Translations under genes and position numbers: made by a program
Assembly: GCA_947629705.1 (NCBI GenBank)
Contig: CANREN010000001.1
Coordinates: 185,540-249,539 of the forward strand
Direction of reading: 5' to 3'
From: an uncultured Alistipes sp.
Lineage (GTDB): Bacteria; Bacteroidota; Bacteroidia; Bacteroidales; Rikenellaceae
Length of the DNA: 64,000 nt
Part shown: piece by piece, positions 53,863 to 62,621 of the stretch
Position numbering within the stretch: the stretch's first letter is position 1
How the letters are laid out: the number at the start of each line of letters is the position of its first letter
Notes under the pieces: model-generated
Told to the model about the DNA's origin: nothing
Databases searched by the model: none
The model's input: only the letters and a program-made list of their open reading frames with translations

Positions 53863-53877
53863 TTATTCACACCTTTG
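53863..53877 (+). promoter_or_regulatory. dnaA promoter region with DnaA-box-like site
   Basis: TTATTCACA at 53863-53871 fits the DnaA-box consensus TTATNCACA. It overlaps a promoter-like CACCTTTG (53870-53877, seven of eight to TAnnTTTG) 30 bases before the dnaA ATG. A near match, TTATTCACT, lies at 53760-53768. This could be autoregulation or part of an origin. Confidence 0.5.
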
Positions 53878-53906
53878 TGCTGTCGGATTTATGTGAAATC
53901 AGTTCC

Positions 53907-55325
53907 ATGTTGACCAACACACAGACAAACAATGACATTTGGCAAAGCTGCCTCGACTCGATCAAATCCTGCATTCCGTCGGAGGAGTTCGAGAAGTGGT
54001 TCGAGCCCATCGTTCCGTTGCGCTTCGACGGGACGACGTTGCGTCTGTGCATTCCCAACAAGAGCTATTACGACAAGATCGAGAAGGACTATATCTCGTT
54101 CCTGCGTCCGATCATCTCCCAGTTCTACGGCCAGCAAACCAAGCTGTACTACGCCGTGCAACGCCCCGCGATGCCGGCGGCGAACGCAACGACGGCCTCC
54201 GCAGAGGCCGACATGACCGCGATCTCGCATTTCAACACGCAGACCAACACGGAAAATATCAAAAATCCGTTCGTCATCCCGGGGGTCAAGAAAATCATCA
54301 TCGATCCGCAGCTCAATGCGAATCTGACGTTCGATACTTTCATCGAGGGCGAATGCAACCGGCTGGCCCGCTCCGCCGGCATGTCCGTCGCCGTCAATCC
54401 GGGCAACACGCCGTTCAACCCGCTCTATATCTGGGGCGATTCGGGATTGGGCAAAACCCACGTCATGCAGGCCGTCGGACACGAAGTCCGGCAGCGTCAT
54501 CCCGAGCTGCGCGTGCTCTATGTCTCGATGAACAAATTTCAGGCGCAGTTCCAGACCGCCTATAAAAAGGGCGAAATCCCCGATTTCATCCATTTTTACC
54601 AGATGATCGACGTGCTGCTCATCGACGACATTCAGGAGCTGACGGGTAAGACGGGAACGCAAAATGCGTTTTTCAATATCTTCAACCATCTGCAATTAGC
54701 CGGCAAACAACTCGTTCTCACGTCGGATAAGCCGCCCGTAGAGCTGAAGGAGATCGAAGAACGGCTGTTGACCCGTTTCAAATGGGGGCTTTCGGCCCAG
54801 ATCGGGCAGCCCGACTACGAAACGAAGGTGAAGATCATCCGCGCCAAAGCCAAAAAGTTAGGAGCCGACATTTCGGACGAGGTCGTAACTTTCCTGGCGA
54901 ACAACATTTCGGCCAACGTGCGCGAAATCGAAGGAGCCCTCTCGCTGCTGTTGGCGAACGTCTCGTTCCTCGGTCGGAAGATCACCATTTCGCTCGCCAA
55001 AGAGATTCTGAAAGTGTATGTGCAACTCTACCAGAAAGAGATCACCATCGACCATATCATCGAGGTGGTATGCGACTACTTTCATATGGATTTCGACCGG
55101 TTCAACTCGACGGAACGCACGCGCGAAATCGCCCAAGCCCGTCAGATCGCCATGTATTTGGCCAAGCAGCATACGAAAGCGCCGCTTACGACGATCGGAG
55201 CGGCGATCGGAGGGCGCAACCATGCGACGGTGCTGCACTCGTGCAAGGCAGTCTCCAATCTGCTCGATACGGACAAAAATTTCCGTCGGCAGGTCGAGGA
55301 GATCGAAAAACTCGTGCTCGCCTAA
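53907..55325 (+). CDS. dnaA: Chromosomal replication initiator DnaA
   Basis: 472 residues. Domain I starts WQSCLDSIKSCIPSEEFEKWF; domain III AAA+ ATPase has Walker A GDSGLGKTH (about residue 176) and Walker B VLLIDDIQ (about 236); the arginine-finger region follows near LLTRFKWGL; domain IV ends with the DnaA-box-binding signature IGGRNHATVLHSCK (about 432). The open frame runs upstream to 53712, but those 65 codons are AT-rich and cross the promoter; the ATG at 53907 (MLTNTQTNN) is the start. The adjacent AT-rich region with DnaA-box-like sites makes a nearby oriC possible. Confidence 0.96.
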   Translation: MLTNTQTNNDIWQSCLDSIKSCIPSEEFEKWFEPIVPLRFDGTTLRLCIPNKSYYDKIEKDYISFLRPIISQFYGQQTKLYYAVQRPAMPAANATTASAEADMTAISHFNTQTNTENIKNPFVIPGVKKIIIDPQLNANLTFDTFIEGECNRLARSAGMSVAVNPGNTPFNPLYIWGDSGLGKTHVMQAVGHEVRQRHPELRVLYVSMNKFQAQFQTAYKKGEIPDFIHFYQMIDVLLIDDIQELTGKTGTQNAFFNIFNHLQLAGKQLVLTSDKPPVELKEIEERLLTRFKWGLSAQIGQPDYETKVKIIRAKAKKLGADISDEVVTFLANNISANVREIEGALSLLLANVSFLGRKITISLAKEILKVYVQLYQKEITIDHIIEVVCDYFHMDFDRFNSTERTREIAQARQIAMYLAKQHTKAPLTTIGAAIGGRNHATVLHSCKAVSNLLDTDKNFRRQVEEIEKLVLA

Positions 55326-55384
55326 CCTCCGCATTCCGCCGGAAACAGGGTGCAAAAGGTTTTCCCGTGCATGACACGACAACT

Positions 55385-55413
55385 CCTTTCCGTTCGAATC
55401 GGAAAGGTTTTTT
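55385..55413 (+). terminator. Terminator of dnaA
   Basis: CCTTTCCG (55385-55392) and CGGAAAGG (55400-55407) form a perfect stem around a seven-base loop, followed by TTTTTTG. Confidence 0.88.
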
Positions 55414-55533
55414 GTATGCAGCGACCCCTTTTTTTCGTCCTCCTTCGACCGGTCGAATGCGCCTATAACGGAATATCCGACCGCCGCGCCTACAAAAATC
55501 GCATGCGACAGATGCAAATCCATAAAAATTTGC

Positions 55534-55541
55534 TAACTTTG
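55534..55541 (+). promoter_or_regulatory. -7 box upstream of recA (TAACTTTG)
   Basis: Perfect TAnnTTTG, 253 bases before the recA ATG. No closer match was found. Confidence 0.6.
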
Positions 55542-55794
55542 AGTGAAATTTTTCCGATCGGGCAACCGGTATCGGTCGATAAAAATTTCGGATAAGAAGA
55601 AAGGTCGGGGCCATGCAATTCCGAATCCAAACCACGAAAGGAAAGCGTTTCCGATGGACGATCGCGGGGCTATGCTGTGCGGCATCGTAACCGCACAACA
55701 GAGAGCAGGGTGTCGCCGAGCGGACAAATTAAACGCTAACAACTCGATAAGCAGATCAATTAGAGTAATCATTCAGATAAAACGATAAACAAAA
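55542..55794 (+). other. Long predicted recA leader
   Basis: About 245 bases between the promoter box and recA. It has a hairpin near its start (CCGAT and ATCGG arms with an inner CGG-GCAA-CCG, about 55554-55577) and a short T-poor 3' part. No convincing coding sequence; no known riboswitch was recognised. Overlapping ATG frames are short and unsupported. Confidence 0.5.
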
Positions 55795-56811
55795 ATGGCA
55801 GAGAAGACACAAGTGAACGCAGACAAGCTCAAAGTGCTGAATGCGGTAATGGAAAAGATCGAAAAGGATTTCGGCAAAGGTTCCATCATGCGCATGAACT
55901 CCACGGAGATCGCCGATATTCCGGTCATTCCGACCGGATCGATCACCCTCGACATGGCGCTCGGCGTGGGCGGTTATCCCAAAGGCCGCGTCATCGAGAT
56001 TTACGGTCCCGAATCGTCGGGCAAGACGACTTTGGCCATCCACGCGATCGCCGAAGCGCAAAAAGCGGGCGGCATCGCCGCATTCATCGACGCCGAACAC
56101 GCATTCGACAGTTTCTATGCCCAGAAATTGGGGGTGGATGTCGACAATCTGCTGATTTCACAGCCCGACAACGGTGAACAAGCCCTCGAAATCGCCGATT
56201 CGCTGATCCGTTCGAGCGCTATCGATATCATCGTCATCGACTCGGTGGCCGCGCTTACCCCGAAAGCCGAAATCGAAGGCGAAATGGGCGATTCGAAGAT
56301 GGGGTTGCAGGCCCGACTCATGTCGCAGGCCCTGCGCAAACTCACGTCGAGCATCTCGAAGACCAAAACCGTCTGCATCTTCATCAACCAGTTGCGCGAC
56401 AAGATCGGCGTCGTCTACGGCAATCCGGAGACGACGACGGGCGGCAATGCGCTGAAATTCTATGCCAGTGTGCGAATCGACATCCGACGCGTCTCGGTCA
56501 TCAAGGACGGCGAAGAGCAGCTCGGAACCCGCACGCGCGTGAAGATCGTGAAGAACAAGGTGGCGCCTCCGTTCAAACGCGCCGAATTCGACATCATGTT
56601 CGGCGAAGGCATCTCGAAGATCGGAGAGATCATCGACCTCGGCGTCGATTACGGCGTAATCAAAAAAGCGGGTTCATGGTTCTCTTACGACGACAAGAAA
56701 ATCGGGCAGGGCCGCGATGCGGTAAAGGATTTGCTGAAAAACGATAAAGCATTGGCCGCCGAAATCGAACAGAAAGTGCGCGAAGCGATGAAAGCCCCGC
56801 ACGAAGAATAG
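55795..56811 (+). CDS. recA: Recombinase RecA
   Basis: 338 residues, homologous-recombination and SOS co-protease ATPase. Walker [10 protein letters not shown], Walker B-type [12 protein letters not shown], the [23 protein letters not shown]2 region and the C-terminal DFEKVR-type acidic end ([13 protein letters not shown]) are present. Fourteen bases separate it from the relA/spoT gene, suggesting co-transcription. The start at 55795 (MAEKTQVN) is the only one that gives the family N-terminus. Confidence 0.98.
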   Translation: MAEKTQVNADKLKVLNAVMEKIEKDFGKGSIMRMNSTEIADIPVIPTGSITLDMALGVGGYPKGRVIEIYGPESSGKTTLAIHAIAEAQKAGGIAAFIDAEHAFDSFYAQKLGVDVDNLLISQPDNGEQALEIADSLIRSSAIDIIVIDSVAALTPKAEIEGEMGDSKMGLQARLMSQALRKLTSSISKTKTVCIFINQLRDKIGVVYGNPETTTGGNALKFYASVRIDIRRVSVIKDGEEQLGTRTRVKIVKNKVAPPFKRAEFDIMFGEGISKIGEIIDLGVDYGVIKKAGSWFSYDDKKIGQGRDAVKDLLKNDKALAAEIEQKVREAMKAPHEE

Positions 56812-56825
56812 GCAACCGGAATCGA

Positions 56826-59090
56826 ATGTCGGCGCAACAGCCGAAAGTGTACCAACGTAAAGCGCTTTTTATGGGATATTCTGCCGAGGACGAGGCCCTT
56901 ATCAAGGAAAAATGGGACGACCTGCTGCTGTCGTGTACCAAAATATGCAAGAACGATGAAGACTGGAACTTCATCAAACGGGCATTTTTCCTTGCCAAGG
57001 AGGCGCACGAAGGGGTCAGACGCCGGTCGGGCGAACCGTATCTGCTCCATCCGATCGCCGTGGCCAAGATCGTCATCGATGAGATCGGATTGGGCGTAAA
57101 GTCCGTCGTCGCAGCCTTGCTGCACGACGTCGTGGAGGATACGGAATACACCGTAGAGGACATGGAACGCATATTCGGTGCGAAAATCGCCTCGATGGTC
57201 GACGGGCTCACCAAAATGTCGGGCGTATTCAATGCCGACACCTCCGAACAAGCCGAGTATTTCCGCAAAGTGCTGCTGACCTTGTCGGACGACGTTCGCG
57301 TCATCCTGATCAAGATCGCCGACCGGCTGCACAACATGCGCACGCTGGGGTCGATGCCGCTCAACAAGCAGATCAAAATCACGGGAGAGACCATCTACCT
57401 GTTCGCGCCGTTAGCCTATCGGTTAGGGCTTTATTCGATCAAGAGCGAGCTGGAAGACCTCTGCATGAAATACCGTTTTCCGCAGCAATACGCCGAAATC
57501 TCCCAAAAATTGCAGGAGAGCGAAGCGACCCGACAGGAGTTCATCAACAAATTCAATGCGCCGATCATCGCTGCGCTCAACCGCGACAATATCGACTACG
57601 AGATTTCGGGCCGCGTGAAAAGCATCTATTCGATATGGAGCAAAATGCAGCGCAAGCAGATTCCATTCGAAGAGATTTACGATCTTTTCGCCATCCGCAT
57701 CGTATTCAATCCGCTGCCGTTCCCGTCGGCAAAGACCCAGTGCTGGCAGATTTACTCGACGATCACCGACATCTATACGCCGAAACCCGATCGGTTGCGC
57801 GACTGGATTTCGATGCCCAAGGCGAACGGCTACGAAGCGCTTCATTCGACCGTGATGGGGCCGGACGGCGTGTGGGTAGAGGTGCAAATCCGCACCCGGC
57901 GCATGGAGGAGATCGCCGAACGCGGATTCGCCGCCCATTGGAAGTACAAGAAAGCGACCATTTCACAGGACGAAGACGAATTCGACAAGTGGCTGAAACA
58001 GATTCGGGCCGCGCTGAACAGTCCGACGGAAAGCGCCGTCGACTTCCTCGACAACTTCAAGTTATCGCTTTATACATCTGAAATAGTGGTATTTACGCCG
58101 AAAGGCGAATCCCGAAAAATGCCATACGGAGCAACCGCTCTCGACTTTGCCTACGACATTCACTCGAAAATCGGCAACCGGGCGATCAGTGCGAAAATCA
58201 ACCACAAATTAGAGCCGATCACCACGCAGATCAACAGCGGCGATCAGATCGAGATCATCACGGCCGAAACGACGCACCCCAAACCCGAATGGTTAGAGGT
58301 CGTAACCACGGCCAAGGCCAAACAAGCGATCAAGAATTTCCTGAAACGGGAACGTCAGAACAATATCGAACGCGGCCAACAGATGCTCGAGGAGCAGATG
58401 AAAGCGCTGAATATCAATTTGAGCGGTAGGGTATTACGCAAAATCATACCGATCTACGAAAGCAACAACAAAGACGAACTGTACAGCAAAATCGGCGCCG
58501 GTATCATCTCGTTGGACAATTTAGACAAGATTCTGAAGAGTAATTCCCGAAACAAGCTGCTCAAATTCTGGACGCTTTTCATCCCCAAAAAGGAAGGCGA
58601 CGAGGCCGAAGAGCATGTAGCCGCCGGCGACGAATTATCGGAGCCGAAACCGCCCGAAACCCCGCAGCAATTCGTGATCGCCGAATGTTGCAAACCCATA
58701 CCGGGCGACAAGGTCGTAGGGTATCGGGATCCGGCGACGGACAATATCATCGTTCACAAAGCCAACTGCGATGAACTCAATCGATTGGCTTCGCAATTCG
58801 GGAAAAACATCGTCAAGGACGAAATCAAATGGTCGCAGCACAAGGCCATGTCCTATTTGGTAACCGTCGAGCTGCGGGGGCTCGACCGCCTGGGGTTATT
58901 GCTCGATTTGGCCACAGTGGTCAGCGGCGATTTCAATATCAATATCCGTGAAATCAATATCCACAGCCACGACGGCATCTTCGAAGGCGGCATCAGCCTG
59001 TATGTCAAAGATGCGGAGAGCCTGCAAGCCGTCATGGATCGCCTGCGCAAGATCAAAGGAATAGAAACCGTGAAACGCACAATGAATTAA
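56826..59090 (+). CDS. Bifunctional (p)ppGpp synthetase/hydrolase RelA/SpoT
   Basis: 754 residues, stringent-response enzyme. Hydrolase HD domain: RSGEPYLLHPIAVAKIV, ALLHDVVEDT and KIADRLHNMRTL, with its metal ligands intact. Synthetase domain: RVKSIYSIWSKM, PKANGYEALHSTV and AERGFAAHWKYK, also intact. Then TGS (about 395-460), a helical/zinc-finger region and a C-terminal ACT domain. Both catalytic halves keep key residues, so it should make and hydrolyse (p)ppGpp. ATG at 56826 or at 56871 (MGYSAED) are both possible. Downstream of recA. Confidence 0.95.
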   Translation: MSAQQPKVYQRKALFMGYSAEDEALIKEKWDDLLLSCTKICKNDEDWNFIKRAFFLAKEAHEGVRRRSGEPYLLHPIAVAKIVIDEIGLGVKSVVAALLHDVVEDTEYTVEDMERIFGAKIASMVDGLTKMSGVFNADTSEQAEYFRKVLLTLSDDVRVILIKIADRLHNMRTLGSMPLNKQIKITGETIYLFAPLAYRLGLYSIKSELEDLCMKYRFPQQYAEISQKLQESEATRQEFINKFNAPIIAALNRDNIDYEISGRVKSIYSIWSKMQRKQIPFEEIYDLFAIRIVFNPLPFPSAKTQCWQIYSTITDIYTPKPDRLRDWISMPKANGYEALHSTVMGPDGVWVEVQIRTRRMEEIAERGFAAHWKYKKATISQDEDEFDKWLKQIRAALNSPTESAVDFLDNFKLSLYTSEIVVFTPKGESRKMPYGATALDFAYDIHSKIGNRAISAKINHKLEPITTQINSGDQIEIITAETTHPKPEWLEVVTTAKAKQAIKNFLKRERQNNIERGQQMLEEQMKALNINLSGRVLRKIIPIYESNNKDELYSKIGAGIISLDNLDKILKSNSRNKLLKFWTLFIPKKEGDEAEEHVAAGDELSEPKPPETPQQFVIAECCKPIPGDKVVGYRDPATDNIIVHKANCDELNRLASQFGKNIVKDEIKWSQHKAMSYLVTVELRGLDRLGLLLDLATVVSGDFNINIREINIHSHDGIFEGGISLYVKDAESLQAVMDRLRKIKGIETVKRTMN

Positions 59091-59096
59091 ATTAAT

Positions 59097-59444
59097 ATGG
59101 ATGATATATTAAGTATTGCATTAGCTGCTTTCATCGGATTTTCCATATACAGAAACTGCTTGAAGCAAATGAAGCCGGCAAAACCGGTCGACCAAAAGCC
59201 CGAGGATACGCCGGCGAATTACGCAGATAAAATCCGTCCATACAAGGAAAACCATAGCAACCGAACGTTAAAAAAATCCAGACACATGTATCCGATCCGA
59301 AAAGAATCACCCGCTCCTCACGATAGCGAAATCAACGTGCCGGAAGCAGAAAAAACAGCCGAAAAGAGCGAAAATCCGCAGGGTTTCGACCTTCGGGCGG
59401 CCATTATCTACTCGGAGATCCTGAAACGGAAATTCGAAGAATAA
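59097..59444 (+). CDS. Small membrane-anchored protein of unknown function
   Basis: 115 residues. One N-terminal hydrophobic helix (about residues 4-20) followed by a charged, proline-rich stretch likely to be disordered, and a C-terminal amphipathic helix (LRAAIIYSEILKRKFEE). It begins six bases after the relA/spoT stop and 31 bases before the HIT gene. No family was recognised. The end resembles a short interaction helix; codon use is slightly more AT-rich than its neighbours. Confidence 0.65.
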   Translation: MDDILSIALAAFIGFSIYRNCLKQMKPAKPVDQKPEDTPANYADKIRPYKENHSNRTLKKSRHMYPIRKESPAPHDSEINVPEAEKTAEKSENPQGFDLRAAIIYSEILKRKFEE

Positions 59445-59475
59445 CAGACGAATACGCATTAATAACATCTTTATC

Positions 59476-59862
59476 ATGGCATCCATCTTTTCACGCATCA
59501 TTGTCGGCGAAATCCCTTCCTACAAAGTAGCCGAAGACGAAAATTACTACGCATTCCTCGACATCAACCCGCTTACGAAAGGGCATACGCTGGTCGTTCC
59601 GAAAAAGGAGGTCGACTATCTATTCGATCTCGACGACGAAACGCTGGCCGGCATGATGGTCTTTGCAAAAAAAGTAGCCATCAAAATCAAGCAGAAAATA
59701 GCGTGCGCAAGGGTAGCGGTCGTCGTTTTGGGCATGGAAGTACCCCATGCACACATCCACTTGATCCCGATACAAAGTGAAACCGACGTCGATTTTCGTC
59801 GTCCGAAGCTCGAATTGACACCGGAAGAGTTCAAAAAAATCGCCAGTGAAATAGCAGGGTAG
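59476..59862 (+). CDS. HIT family nucleotide hydrolase
   Basis: 128 residues. HIT motif HAHIHLIP near residue 95, with the upstream FLDINPLTKGHTLVVPKKE that precedes it in Hint/HinT-type proteins. Expected to hydrolyse purine nucleotide phosphoramidates or similar. Same strand as relA/spoT. A terminator follows. Confidence 0.93.
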   Translation: MASIFSRIIVGEIPSYKVAEDENYYAFLDINPLTKGHTLVVPKKEVDYLFDLDDETLAGMMVFAKKVAIKIKQKIACARVAVVVLGMEVPHAHIHLIPIQSETDVDFRRPKLELTPEEFKKIASEIAG

Positions 59863-59894
59863 AGCAACATTTACAAATCTATAATCAGCTCGAA

Positions 59895-59940
59895 AACAGG
59901 CAGATCGATTTCATATCAATCGGTCTGCCTGTTCTTTGTT
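59895..59940 (+). terminator. Terminator after the HIT gene
   Basis: AACAGGCAGATCGATT (about 59895-59910) pairs with AATCGGTCTGCCTGTT (59918-59933) with one G-T pair, followed by CTTTGTTT. Confidence 0.8.
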
Positions 59941-60405
59941 TAACATAATATATAGCAGCAAGGCCGCAAAAACAAAATGATTTGGATCATCCGTAATAAT
60001 CGAAATTCATTCGAAAAAATCGATCAAGAGGGTAGTAGCGTTACAAATGTAAACAACAATACAACAGGGATAATTTATACTTGTAATTAATCGGATTGCT
60101 TCACGTGTGTTGATAGTTGGATTTGTAAATTATTGATGGTAGAAATGTATCGAGGCCAAAAGCATCTCCAAAACGATGATTAAACGGTTGAATATACAAC
60201 AATATTGTATTAAAAGCTACGAATTTATACGATTTATTTAGAATTTCAATGCAAGTATTCAACCGAAAATAGGGTTGTTGCGTGCAATAAACCTATATTC
60301 TGGTTATTCACACATATAAATCGCTGTAAGCAACGTGTATTAATCATTTATATAACTTTTTTATTTATATAAAATCAATCGCCACGATTTAACGATAAAT
60401 TGTAA
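59941..60405. other. AT-rich non-coding region upstream of the HTH gene
   Basis: About 465 bases, markedly more AT-rich than the rest of the window, without a plausible open frame on either strand. It contains GTTACAAATGTAAAC (60040-60054), ATTTGTAAAT (60121-60130), and a DnaA-box-like TTATTCACA (60304-60312). Two minus-strand promoter-like boxes just to its right point into it. Confidence 0.6.
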
Positions 60406-60496
60406 TTTACAAATATAAACTGAATGTGGATTTATTGACATTTTACAAATATACAAACAGTTTGCTTTACAAAAGAAAATCGTTTATATTTGTAAA
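60406..60496. repeat. Operator-like TTTACAAAT repeat cluster before the HTH gene
   Basis: Copies at 60406-60420 (TTTACAAATATAAAC), 60442-60458 (TTTACAAATATACAAAC), 60466-60475 (partial, TTTACAAAAG) and an exact inverted copy at 60482-60496 (GTTTATATTTGTAAA). Outlying copies are at 59870, 60041 and 60121. The boxes TATATTTG on the minus strand (60410-60417, 60446-60453) and plus strand (60485-60492) are embedded in them, so a bound repressor would block all three. Confidence 0.65.
60485..60492 (+). promoter_or_regulatory. -7 box of the HTH regulator (TATATTTG)
   Basis: Perfect TAnnTTTG, 17 bases before the ATG at 60509 and lying inside an inverted TTTACAAAT repeat, consistent with autoregulation. 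Confidence 0.75.
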
Positions 60497-60508
60497 AAAA
60501 TTACAGCC

Positions 60509-60991
60509 ATGAAGGAGAAATTGCAATTATTGATGGAACGGCTTCAATTGAAGCCCGGACAATTCGCTCGAATGCTCGACATCAATCCAGCGATTATCTC
60601 CCACATTCTCGCAGAACGAAACAAACCGGGCGTTGATCTGCTCCAGCGGATTCTCATCAACTTTCCGCAGGTCAATCCGGATTGGCTGTTGCTCGATTCC
60701 GGAGAGATGTTTCGGAATCCTCTGCCTGACAAAAATTCGATACCCTCCGAACGACACTCATCCGATCGATCCGAACAAACACTATTTGCGCCAAACGCAC
60801 AAACCAACGAACAATTCGGAACGCACCCGAATTCGGCCGACGTATCGAACGGCACCGAGCATGCCGACCTGACGCAGCTTTCTACCGAGGTTCATCCAGC
60901 GACACCGAATAAAGCGGTTACCCATGTCGTGCTTTTCTATGCCGATGGCACCTTCGACAGCTTTATCCCGACAAACGACAAAAACAGATAG
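60509..60991 (+). CDS. Helix-turn-helix transcriptional regulator (XRE/phage-repressor type)
   Basis: 160 residues. Residues about 1-68 form an XRE-type HTH domain: LKPGQFARMLDINPAIISHILAERNKPGVDLLQRIL, ending NPDWLLLDSGEMF. This matches a common Bacteroidota regulator group. A low-complexity Ser/Thr/Asn/His-rich linker (about 75-135) leads to a short conserved end VVLFYADGTFDSFIP, seen in relatives. No peptidase (LexA-type) domain. It is alone in an AT-rich pocket, preceded by operator-like repeats. Target genes unknown; autoregulation is likely. Confidence 0.8.
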   Translation: MKEKLQLLMERLQLKPGQFARMLDINPAIISHILAERNKPGVDLLQRILINFPQVNPDWLLLDSGEMFRNPLPDKNSIPSERHSSDRSEQTLFAPNAQTNEQFGTHPNSADVSNGTEHADLTQLSTEVHPATPNKAVTHVVLFYADGTFDSFIPTNDKNR

Positions 60992-61130
60992 GCTCGATCA
61001 TTCACCTTTATATAATAGGTAGAGTTGATTTGAGCGGAGTTTAGCCGCAAAAAGATACGGCGACGCGATTCAAGCGAACCGTACCGAGGCATCAAATCCT
61101 GGATTTGTCGATTACCAAATAGGGCGACAC

Positions 61131-61159
61131 AAAGACGAGGATTTCCTGCGCCGTCTTTT
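61131..61159 (+). terminator. Possible terminator downstream of the HTH gene
   Basis: AAAGACG (61131-61137) pairs with CGTCTTT (61152-61158) with an inner AGGA/TCCT pair, followed by TTG. The T-run is short. Confidence 0.4.
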
Positions 61160-61262
61160 GGGCTCCGACCCAACGAGCAAACACGGATGAATGGGTGAGT
61201 ATATTTATTCCTACCAAATATTTAACATAATATATATATTAATTCATATATACGACGATACG

Positions 61263-61436
61263 ATGACTGCACTAACAAAGATCGCAGACGGTCGCCCGAT
61301 TTTCGATATCAGGTTTGACCGGCAGACGAATAACTGGCGGGAGGCTTACGACCGTGTTTTGTCGATCTCTAAAAAGCTCAACCAGTCGAGAATCTATCGG
61401 CGTGAATCATTACGGACAGTTGCGGACACAAAATAG
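61263..61436 (+). CDS. Possible small protein of unknown function
   Basis: 57 codons starting MTALTKIADGRPIFDI, basic C-terminal half (KKLNQSRIYRRESLR). GC content is near that of the rest of the genome, unlike the AT-rich flanks. No promoter box, no recognised family; it could be a remnant of a longer gene. Confidence 0.3.
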   Translation: MTALTKIADGRPIFDIRFDRQTNNWREAYDRVLSISKKLNQSRIYRRESLRTVADTK

Positions 61437-61703
61437 GCACAATAAATGCTTACGTATTCGACTACGTGGGGGCCGTTTTCGTTGAACGGTTGTCATCGAA
61501 CACACTTGTACACAACGTTTAACCAAACCTATCGAATCATGCGAAACACCCGAACCCGAACACCGCGCCCTCGCCCGCCGGAGTGGCGGCATCCGCTCCG
61601 CGGGCCGTGCGCTCACACCCGAACACCGAGGAAAATGATCGGCTCTCGGCTCACCGGACAAAATATCGTCGGCTTTTCCATCTATCTATTGCATATATTT
61701 TCT
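61437..61703. other. Intergenic region before znuA
   Basis: About 267 bases. It contains a GC-rich stem CGGAGTGG/CCGCTCCG (about 61579-61600) and two copies of ACACCCGAAC on either side of it. No supported gene. No obvious Zur-type palindrome was recognised. Confidence 0.45.
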
Positions 61704-61711
61704 TAACTTTG
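61704..61711 (+). promoter_or_regulatory. -7 box of znuAC (TAACTTTG)
   Basis: Perfect TAnnTTTG, 29 bases before the znuA ATG. Confidence 0.7.
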
Positions 61712-61739
61712 CACCCTTAATGCCTTTGTCAAGTTCATT

Positions 61740-62621
61740 ATGATAAATCGAAGAATCTATCATTCGCTTGCTGTCCTGTCGGCTGCGCTCGTGCTGTTCA
61801 CGGCCTGCAAACCGAAAGAACCGGCCCCGCAAGAGACCATTTTCGTATCCATCCTGCCGCTGCGAAGCCTCATATACGATCTTGTCGGCGACGACTTTCC
61901 GATCGAGGTGCTCGTTCCGGCCGGAGCCAGTCCGGAGACCTTCGAACCGACGCCCCGACAATTCGCCAAGCTCGATCGGGCCCGGTTCGTCTTCAACGTC
62001 GGGTTGCTCGACTTCGAGACTACCCTACTCGGAAAACTCGAAAACCGGCAGCGAATCGTCAACCTCAACGAAGGGATCGGCCTGATCGCCGGCTCCTGCT
62101 CGCACACGTCAGCATCCGATGGAGACGCCCATCATCATGCACATGGAATCGATCCGCATATCTGGCTTTCGCCCAAGGCTTTGCGGCGCATGACGGCAAA
62201 CGCTTACGAGGCAATCCGCAAGGCCTGCCCCGACTCGGCGAAGTACGAACGCAACTACCGGCAGTTGGATGCCCGACTGGCCGAATTGGATCGCCGAACG
62301 GCCCTGCTGATCGATGAAAGCGGCGTCGACCGGTTCATCATCTACCACCCTGCCCTCACCTACTACGCCCGGGACTACGGATTGCAGCAGATCGCCATCG
62401 AGACGGACGGCAAAGAGCCGTCGGCCCGTCATCTCGCCCGCCTGATCCAGCAAGCCAAAGAGCATCGGGTTCATAAGTTGTTCTATCAGAGCCAATTTCC
62501 GGTATCGACCGTAGAGGTCATTGCCGATGACATCGGAGCCGAGACCGTTCGGATCGACCCGTTGCGGGAAGATGTCATTTCCAATATTGAGGAGATAACC
62601 CGTTCAATCACAGCACAATGA
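61740..62621 (+). CDS. znuA: Zinc-type ABC transporter substrate-binding lipoprotein
   Basis: 293 residues of the cluster A-I (ZnuA/TroA) family. Lipoprotein signal with lipobox FTAC (Cys23). Metal ligands typical of the family appear in PHIWLSPK and YHPALTYY. A His-rich loop, DAHHHAHG, after a CSHTSASD stretch is characteristic of zinc-specific members. Its stop overlaps the ATPase start by four bases. The permease expected third in such operons is not here. Confidence 0.9.
   Translation: MINRRIYHSLAVLSAALVLFTACKPKEPAPQETIFVSILPLRSLIYDLVGDDFPIEVLVPAGASPETFEPTPRQFAKLDRARFVFNVGLLDFETTLLGKLENRQRIVNLNEGIGLIAGSCSHTSASDGDAHHHAHGIDPHIWLSPKALRRMTANAYEAIRKACPDSAKYERNYRQLDARLAELDRRTALLIDESGVDRFIIYHPALTYYARDYGLQQIAIETDGKEPSARHLARLIQQAKEHRVHKLFYQSQFPVSTVEVIADDIGAETVRIDPLREDVISNIEEITRSITAQ

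Noticed and set aside
60937..61173. A 78-codon minus-strand frame overlapping the 3' end of the HTH gene
   Set aside because: It has no promoter, no recognisable family and overlaps a better-supported gene.
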